A stretch of DNA of 6,388 bases from Candidatus Aminicenantes bacterium UBA4085. Lineage in GTDB: Bacteria > Acidobacteriota > Aminicenantia > Aminicenantales > UBA4085. The position numbers were made by a program, and so were the translations under genes. Shown one piece after another: positions 4,111 through 6,388 of the stretch. How positions within the stretch are numbered: position 1 is the first letter of the stretch; the number at the start of each line of letters is the position of its first letter. The stretch lies in contig DFYJ01000002.1 in the NCBI GenBank assembly GCA_002383325.1, positions 17,654-24,041 of the forward strand. Reading direction: 5' to 3'. The notes under the pieces were generated by a model. That model had not been told where the DNA came from. It saw only the letters and a list, made by a program, of their open reading frames with translations, and did not search any database.

Positions 4111-6210
4111 ATGAAGCGCCTGCTCCAGCTGCTGACCGCGACGGCGGCCATCCTGGCCGTCCTGACGCCCGTCCTCTCCGCCCAACCGGCCGAGGGCATT
4201 CCCCGCACTCTCCTGCCGCTGCCGCTGATGCGGGCCATCGTCAACGAGGCCTCCGGCGACCTGGCCCTGCAGAACGAGATCTTGATCGCCGGCGTCAACC
4301 GCAACCGCAAGGCCGACGAGTACCGCGACGGCTACTTCGAGCCCAAGTTCCTGATCGAGCGGCTGAAGGAGTACGGCATCCCCGACTGCCGGATCATCGA
4401 CCTGCCGACCCGCTCGGCCAAGACCTGGGACGCCGTTCGGGGCGAGCTGTGGATCACCAAGCCCGTCCTGCGCAAGATCGCCGATCTTAAGGAGATTGCG
4501 GCCTCGCTCTGCCAGGGTTCGGCGACCATGGATGTGACCGGTCCGCTCGTCTATGTCGGCCCGGGCAACCAGGACCGCTACTACGAGGGCAAGGACGTCA
4601 AGGGCAAGATCATCCTGGTCAACGGCTCGCCCGGCGCCGGCCAGCGCCTGGGTGTCGAGAAGTACGGAGCCCTGGCCGTGATCGGCTACGCCTCGAGCCA
4701 CCCCGAGTTTGACCCCGACGAAGTCGGCTGGAGCTCGTTGGGCGGTCGGGGCGAGGCCGCTTCGGGAATGAAGCCGACCGTCGGCTTCATGGTCTCGACC
4801 CGCATGGGCAACGATCTGCGCGACCAGCTGGAGCGCGGCGCCGTCATCGAGGTCCGGGCCATCTCCGAGACGCAGATGGTCGAGGCCAAGGATCAGATGG
4901 TCGAGGCGGTCATCCCCGGCGCCGAGTTCCCCGGCGAAGAGCTCGTCTTCACCGCCCACCTCTACGAAGGCGTGGCCAAGCAAGGGGCCAACGACAACAT
5001 CAGCGGCTGCGTGGCCATTCTGGAGACGGCCCGGACCCTCCGCAAGCTGATGGACGACAAGGCCATTCCCCCGCTGCGGCGGTCCGTGCGCTTCCTGTTC
5101 GTGCCCGAGATCTCCGGGACCATGGCCTATATCCGGATGCATCCGGAGATCAGCCGCCGCTTCTTCGCCAACATCAACCACGACATGGTCGGGGAGGGGC
5201 TGATCAAGAATCAGAGCCTGCTGGAGCTCATCCAGTCGCCCTTGTCGCTGCCGACCTACCTCAACGACGTGGTCCGCGCCTTCTACGAATGGATGGGCAC
5301 GACCCAGCGCAACAACGAAGGCCGGGAAGCCTATCTGCCCGTGTGGTCGCCGACCGGCTCGCGCGATCCTTTCTATTACGTCATCGATCCCTTCTCCGGC
5401 GGCTCGGACCATCAGGTCTTCACCCACGGCGGGATCCGCGTCCCATCGGCCTTCATGATCGTCTGGCCCGACCAGTGGTACCACACCAGCGGCGACACGC
5501 CCGACAAGTCGGACTCGACCCAGTTGAAAAGAGTCGTGGTCATCTCGGCCGCCTCGGCTATCATGCTGGCCGGGGCCGGCCCGGCCGAAGCCGAGCGGAT
5601 GATCGAGGAGGTCGGCGCCCGCGGCGGCGAGCGGATCGGCCGCGAGAAGGCTCGGGCCGAGTCCCTCGTCCGGGACGCCGCCGCCGAGCGGCTGCACGAT
5701 GCCTACCGTGAGGCCGACAACGTGTTGGTCCAGGCCTTCTTGTACGAGGAGGATGCGCTGGACTCCATCCGCTTCTTTCTCAAGGGTGAGGCCCGGCCGG
5801 AGTCCCTGCTACGGGCCCAAGTCGCGGCCCTGCGGGGAGGGAGCCTCCCGGCGGCCAAGGGTCTGGAGGAGATCTACCGGCTGCGCTGCGGGGAGATCAA
5901 GGCCGTCCCGAAGAAGATCGTCCTGACCGCCGACGAGATCCGGCTGGGCAAGATCATCCCCAAGCCTGCGGACAAAATGAAGGGGCTGTTCGATTCCCAG
6001 GCTTTCGCCGCCGCCCGGCGGGAGATGAAGGACGCCCCGGCTTACTCCCTGGGGCGCTCAGAAACCGACATCCGCAACCTGATCGACGGCAAGCGCAGCA
6101 TCCTGCGCATCCGCAACGCCGCGGCCGCTCATCTGCCCGGCGTCGGGCTCAAGGACATCGAGAGCTTTTTTCAGGTCCTGGAGAAGGCCGGGTTTGTCCG
6201 GCTCATTTAA
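4111..6210 (+). CDS. Exported M28-like metallopeptidase with PA and C-terminal winged-helix domains
   Basis: Codes for 699 residues and probably acts in the periplasm or outside the cell as a zinc aminopeptidase. MKRLLQLL plus a hydrophobic core ending VLSA-Q gives a signal peptide cut near residue 24. A PA domain spans about 135-255 (KDVKGKIILVNG, then YGALAVIGYAS). The peptidase core spans about 262-490: H283 (TAHLYEG), bridging D295 (GANDNISG), E333 (PEISGT), D358 (NHDMVGE), a SDHQVF segment and H458 (WYHTSGDTPDK). Two departures from classical M28 are seen: Tyr where HxD has Asp, and a single Glu where most members have Glu-Glu. The PE..GT form recalls the DUF4910 aminopeptidase-like relatives, which also carry a C-terminal winged helix. 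Residues 645-699 (LIDGKRSILRIRNAA, then VLEKAGFVRLI) look like that module. A helical, charged stretch (about 490-600) lies between. It diverges from the dipeptide epimerase. Substrate and activity are unproven. Confidence 0.85.
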   Translation: MKRLLQLLTATAAILAVLTPVLSAQPAEGIPRTLLPLPLMRAIVNEASGDLALQNEILIAGVNRNRKADEYRDGYFEPKFLIERLKEYGIPDCRIIDLPTRSAKTWDAVRGELWITKPVLRKIADLKEIAASLCQGSATMDVTGPLVYVGPGNQDRYYEGKDVKGKIILVNGSPGAGQRLGVEKYGALAVIGYASSHPEFDPDEVGWSSLGGRGEAASGMKPTVGFMVSTRMGNDLRDQLERGAVIEVRAISETQMVEAKDQMVEAVIPGAEFPGEELVFTAHLYEGVAKQGANDNISGCVAILETARTLRKLMDDKAIPPLRRSVRFLFVPEISGTMAYIRMHPEISRRFFANINHDMVGEGLIKNQSLLELIQSPLSLPTYLNDVVRAFYEWMGTTQRNNEGREAYLPVWSPTGSRDPFYYVIDPFSGGSDHQVFTHGGIRVPSAFMIVWPDQWYHTSGDTPDKSDSTQLKRVVVISAASAIMLAGAGPAEAERMIEEVGARGGERIGREKARAESLVRDAAAERLHDAYREADNVLVQAFLYEEDALDSIRFFLKGEARPESLLRAQVAALRGGSLPAAKGLEEIYRLRCGEIKAVPKKIVLTADEIRLGKIIPKPADKMKGLFDSQAFAAARREMKDAPAYSLGRSETDIRNLIDGKRSILRIRNAAAAHLPGVGLKDIESFFQVLEKAGFVRLI

Positions 6211-6388
6211 ATATCTTCTCGCACTCCTTGACCATATCGAGCTGCTTCTCGAACTCGATCAAGGCCAGCTTCTTGGCCGCGGCGATGGTCGTGAAGCGTC
6301 CGTCCGAGTTGCCGTCCTTCCAGACCAGCAGGATGTCGGCCCGGGGGGCCACGGCGTCGATCGACTGCTCGTCGGTCGTGTCGCCGGC
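6203..6388 (-). CDS. C-terminal fragment of an unrecognised protein
   Basis: The minus strand is open from the window edge to TGA at 6205-6203, giving the last 61 codons of a gene that starts beyond the window. G/C-ending codons dominate, as in the neighbours, so the frame looks real. The fragment has a strand-like stretch (RADILLVWKDGNSDGRF) followed by a charged helix (TIAAAKKLALIEFEKQLDMV and on to KIFK), suggesting the end of an alpha/beta or nucleotide-binding-type cytoplasmic domain. I do not recognise the family. Its stop overlaps the last 8 bases of the peptidase gene, tail to tail. Confidence 0.6.
   Translation of the reverse strand, partial: AGDTTDEQSIDAVAPRADILLVWKDGNSDGRFTTIAAAKKLALIEFEKQLDMVKECEKIFK

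Noticed and set aside
3855..4310. Minus-strand open frame of 151 codons crossing the palindromic array
   Set aside because: It runs antisense to the peptidase signal sequence and then through the repeats (visible as recurring QTHT in the translation); composition changes midway and no family is seen.
4075..5697. Minus-strand open frame of 540 codons opposite the peptidase gene
   Set aside because: It is a low-complexity, Gly/Asp/Leu-rich translation antisense to a gene with a signal peptide and M28 motifs, with no recognisable domain; a GC-driven shadow.

Overview
The window is GC-rich, and its genes strongly prefer G or C at third codon positions. It comes from a bacterium with Sec-type signal peptides, Shine-Dalgarno sites and sigma70-like promoters. 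Three features recall peptide-using Acidobacteriota or Aminicenantes-type genomes: a secreted M28-like peptidase with a C-terminal winged-helix module, a dipeptide epimerase, and a membrane-anchored beta-propeller protein. That placement is a low-confidence inference, because no marker gene is present.

Layout, left to right. (1) 1-153, plus: the C-terminal end of a fold-type I PLP enzyme (glycine C-acetyltransferase / 8-amino-7-oxononanoate synthase type), followed by a GC-rich stem-loop. (2) 214-2712, plus: what looks like one large membrane protein, broken by an in-frame TAA at 472-474. The 5' piece is an N-terminal membrane anchor. The 3' piece has several membrane spans, a probable cytoplasmic bacterial-PH-like domain and a seven-bladed beta-propeller predicted to lie outside the membrane. 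(3) 2716-3837, minus: a complete enolase-superfamily dipeptide epimerase, ending 3 bases from gene 2. (4) 3838-4110: a divergent intergenic region with an AT-rich array of five copies of an 11-bp motif, arranged as two hairpins plus a half unit in two 47-bp periods. A promoter can be proposed on each side. (5) 4111-6210, plus: an exported M28-like metallopeptidase with PA, peptidase and C-terminal winged-helix domains. (6) 6203-6388, minus: the 3' end of an unrecognised gene that overlaps gene 5 tail to tail.

The divergent pair is the clearest functional unit. The peptidase would release amino acids or small peptides outside the cytoplasm, and the cytoplasmic epimerase would interconvert L/D stereoisomers of imported dipeptides so that they can be broken down or recycled. 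The two genes share the intergenic region carrying the repeat array, so joint control is possible, but the array may equally be a mobile palindromic element. No RNA gene, CRISPR array, transposase or integrase was seen.
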